A stretch of 29,503 nt of DNA from a virus. The notes under the pieces were generated by a model, which had not been told where the DNA came from, ran no database searches, and was given only the letters and a program-made list of their open reading frames with translations. Where the stretch lies: positions 1 to 29,503 of the IMG/VR virus record IMGVR_UViG_3300050821_002033; one strand, written 5' to 3'. The translations under genes were made by a program, and so were the position numbers. Positions 28,214-29,503 of this stretch are shown here, one piece after another. Numbering within the stretch: position 1 is the first letter of the stretch; the number at the start of each line of letters is the position of its first letter.

Positions 28214-28568
28214 GCTTAGCTCTCATTTTAGTCAGGGCTTCGGTGTAATTCAGCGTTACATTGGCGTCGAGCGTCTGGGTGGGCATGCCATGCTTGTAGT
28301 TCATCAGCACGCGCCAGATATTTGCTGCAATCTCGGCTGCTTTGAGGCGAGCCGCCCAATTCACTACATCGCGCTGGTCAGTAACTTGGCCTTCATGGGC
28401 AAAGAACTTTGTTTCGAGCGCTTCATTGGCGGGATGGGTCATCAGTCGGCAGGCGAGTCGTTCCAAGCTGTCAGTATCCGGGTTAGCCTTCTTGAGCATC
28501 TTCTCGATGCGCTGGACAAATAGCTTAGCTTCGGGAAGTATGTTTTGTGACCCTTTTGGGCGTCCCAT
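28197..28568 (-). CDS. terS: terminase small subunit candidate
   Basis: A 123-residue protein. The N-terminal MGRPKGSQN is the Arg-Pro-Lys-Gly-Ser element that opens many small terminase subunits and binds DNA like an AT-hook. The rest is helical (EAKLFVQRIEKMLKKANPD; VVNWAARLKAAEIAANIWRV), and the C-terminus is basic (LTKMRAKRATET). Its place two genes before the large subunit fits. It would recognise the packaging site and feed the DNA to the motor. No Shine-Dalgarno sequence is seen before the ATG, and the upstream frame is closed by a stop six codons back. Confidence 0.65.
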   Translation of the reverse strand: MGRPKGSQNILPEAKLFVQRIEKMLKKANPDTDSLERLACRLMTHPANEALETKFFAHEGQVTDQRDVVNWAARLKAAEIAANIWRVLMNYKHGMPTQTLDANVTLNYTEALTKMRAKRATET

Positions 28569-28701
28569 ACGGGTATTTAGGCACTATTTCTGGGTATCCG
28601 CAAGTAAATTCGGCGGTTTAGTACCAGGATTCATGCAAGCCTCGCAGGAGTAGACCGTCTCTCATTTCTGCTCCTCCGACTGTTTGCCCGTGCCTGCTGG
28701 C
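28569..28701 (-). other. 133-base gap before small terminase
   Basis: This stretch holds no gene I can support. On the minus strand a GGAGGAG lies five bases before an ATG at about 28661, but the frame closes after 15 codons; a second 16-codon frame follows. It may be a leader region or a place for a packaging site close to the small terminase gene. I found no convincing promoter in it. Confidence 0.4.
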
Positions 28702-28860
28702 TCACTCGTTAGCTGCTAGGCCGCGCACTCGTTTAACGCTCTGTCCGCTCGGTGCGCCCCCGGACAACTGCGTACCTGGAGTAGTGGTTTGTGGACACGT
28801 CCAGATAGTAGGCAGCACCTCCAATCCGCTGAGCAGCAATGTCAGCACAATTTTAATCAT
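28702..28860 (-). CDS. small protein with signal-like N-terminus
   Basis: A 52-residue protein starting at MIKIVLTLLLSGLEVLPTIW, seven bases after GGGAG. The hydrophobic N-terminus is followed by a Cys at residue 22 and a Thr/Pro/Gly-rich segment (PQTTTPGTQLSGGAPSG), then a basic stretch. The plan (short hydrophobic leader, one Cys, Pro-rich tail) recalls outer-spanin (Rz1-like) lipoproteins, but the residues before the Cys are not a good lipobox. Its place near the terminase genes is also unusual for a spanin. A longer frame up to 29091 is closed off by the better-supported upstream gene. Confidence 0.45.
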   Translation of the reverse strand: MIKIVLTLLLSGLEVLPTIWTCPQTTTPGTQLSGGAPSGQSVKRVRGLAANE

Positions 28861-28886
28861 CAAACCGCTCCCTCTCTGCCCCGCGC

Positions 28887-29228
28887 TCAGGACTGCTTGG
28901 GCGGGCGCTCCGACTCTCTCCAATCCGGCAATGCGCAGAACATATCGAACCGTCTTACGATTGGACAAATAGCCGGACTCGTCTTGGTTTGAGTATTCGG
29001 AATCGGTGCGCAGATAACATCTGGATGGATGCGCATGAAAAGCGGCGGCTCTATTCGATGCTCCGCTTGAGCCATGACCACTTGCAACCAATCAAGGCAT
29101 TGTTTGTCAGACGGCTTCGGCTCGTCGTTTTTTATGCTCATCTTGGTGTAAAGAAAACACCGATACATCGCCAACAGGTCACCGTCTGTCATCTCAACCT
29201 TCTTGCTACGCTTAGTTTTGTCGCTCAT
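28887..29228 (-). CDS. unknown protein upstream of terminase
   Basis: A 113-residue protein. The start at ATG 29226-29228 is set by AAGGAGG (29240-29246) and an ATGA overlap with the upstream gene; the longer frame to 29306 runs antisense to nothing useful and lacks a site. It begins MSDKTKRSKKVEMTDGDLLA, then MYRCFLYTKMSIKNDEPKPS, and has a C-terminal part with ICPIVRRFDMFCAL. I do not recognise a family. It may belong to the end of the DNA-metabolism region before packaging genes. Confidence 0.65.
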   Translation of the reverse strand: MSDKTKRSKKVEMTDGDLLAMYRCFLYTKMSIKNDEPKPSDKQCLDWLQVVMAQAEHRIEPPLFMRIHPDVICAPIPNTQTKTSPAICPIVRRFDMFCALPDWRESERPPKQS

Positions 29229-29503
29229 CCGGCTTTCGCCTCCTTGTCTGGCTCCTGGCTGGCGAGGGCGGCGCGAATTAAATCTTCTGCTTTTGTAGCC
29301 AGCCACTTTTCTTGCTCCGCATAGGACAAGGCCGTCACAATCGGATTACGATGCTCGCTTGCGGAAGCAATTTCGTTTGCCAGTTTGTGCACCCACTGCT
29401 CGCTTGGCTGGCGGGCTGCGGCCAGCGCGTGTGACAACCTGACTGCCTTGCACAGATTGGCTGGCATCCCACAGCAAAAGTGGTCGCAGAATTCTACGCC
29501 GCT
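29225..29503 (-). CDS. unknown protein, cut by window edge
   Basis: The frame is open to the right edge, 92 codons in view. An ATG at 29465-29467 lies inside it but has no good ribosome-binding site, and the twelve codons before it (SGVEFCDHFCCG) look like coding sequence, so the start is probably outside the window. The visible part has three Cys near the edge, then LCKAVRLSHALAAARQPSEQ, and a helical, charged rest ending in EPDKEAKAG. The function is unknown. The stop overlaps the next start as ATGA. Confidence 0.55.
   Translation of the reverse strand, partial: SGVEFCDHFCCGMPANLCKAVRLSHALAAARQPSEQWVHKLANEIASASEHRNPIVTALSYAEQEKWLATKAEDLIRAALASQEPDKEAKAG

Noticed and set aside
28861-29091. 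Longer form of the 52-residue protein reaching 29091
   Set aside because: The extension overlaps the 113-residue gene almost wholly; the hydrophobic leader and ribosome-binding site are at 28860.

Overview
The window is part of a tailed-phage genome, or a prophage or environmental contig of one, with a podovirus of the P22 type as its closest virion plan. On the minus strand, from the right edge leftward, the order is: terminase small subunit candidate, terminase large subunit, GroES-like co-chaperonin, P22-type portal, scaffold, P22-type coat, a run of small head genes, gp4-like tail accessory factor, gp10-like tail hub, a small protein, a GNAT acetyltransferase, three ejection-type proteins, four large tail-fibre or exported proteins, and a lysis/membrane region. 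No major tail tube, tape measure or baseplate gene is visible, which fits a short-tailed phage.

Layout. 1-1168 (+): four short genes of a non-structural module, namely a Gly-Tyr repeat protein cut by the window edge, an excisionase-like helix-turn-helix protein, an HNH nuclease and a small basic protein. 1165-5120 (-): about fourteen small genes, many with membrane segments, one lipoprotein and one DUF5675-type candidate cell-wall enzyme, taken together as the lysis and accessory region. 5108-11506 (-): four consecutive genes for exported, beta-rich, tail-fibre or beta-helix type proteins. 11483-12019 (+): a free-standing HNH/AP2 homing endonuclease gene inserted against the direction of the late operon. 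12009-16132 (-): ejection proteins, GNAT protein and a small tail protein. 16132-23233 (-): tail hub, connector, head genes, coat and scaffold. 23196-29503 (-): portal, co-chaperonin, terminase and upstream small genes, running off the right edge.

The late genes are packed very tightly: most junctions are ATGA, TGATG or TAATG overlaps, so the minus strand probably works as a long, translationally coupled late operon. The clearest break is a 164-base leader in front of the coat gene, which holds a good candidate sigma70-type promoter and would give coat protein extra transcription. Start codons are often not ATG: TTG for coat and several small genes, GTG for others, and what looks like an ATC start for the gp10-like hub gene.

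Host. Nothing in the window names the host. The exported tail-region proteins end their signal peptides in A-Q or S-Q sites, a style I associate with Acidobacteriota and related soil bacteria; this is a weak inference. Base composition is a moderate GC (by eye, low to mid 50s percent). No tRNA, CRISPR array, insertion sequence, integrase or repressor was seen.
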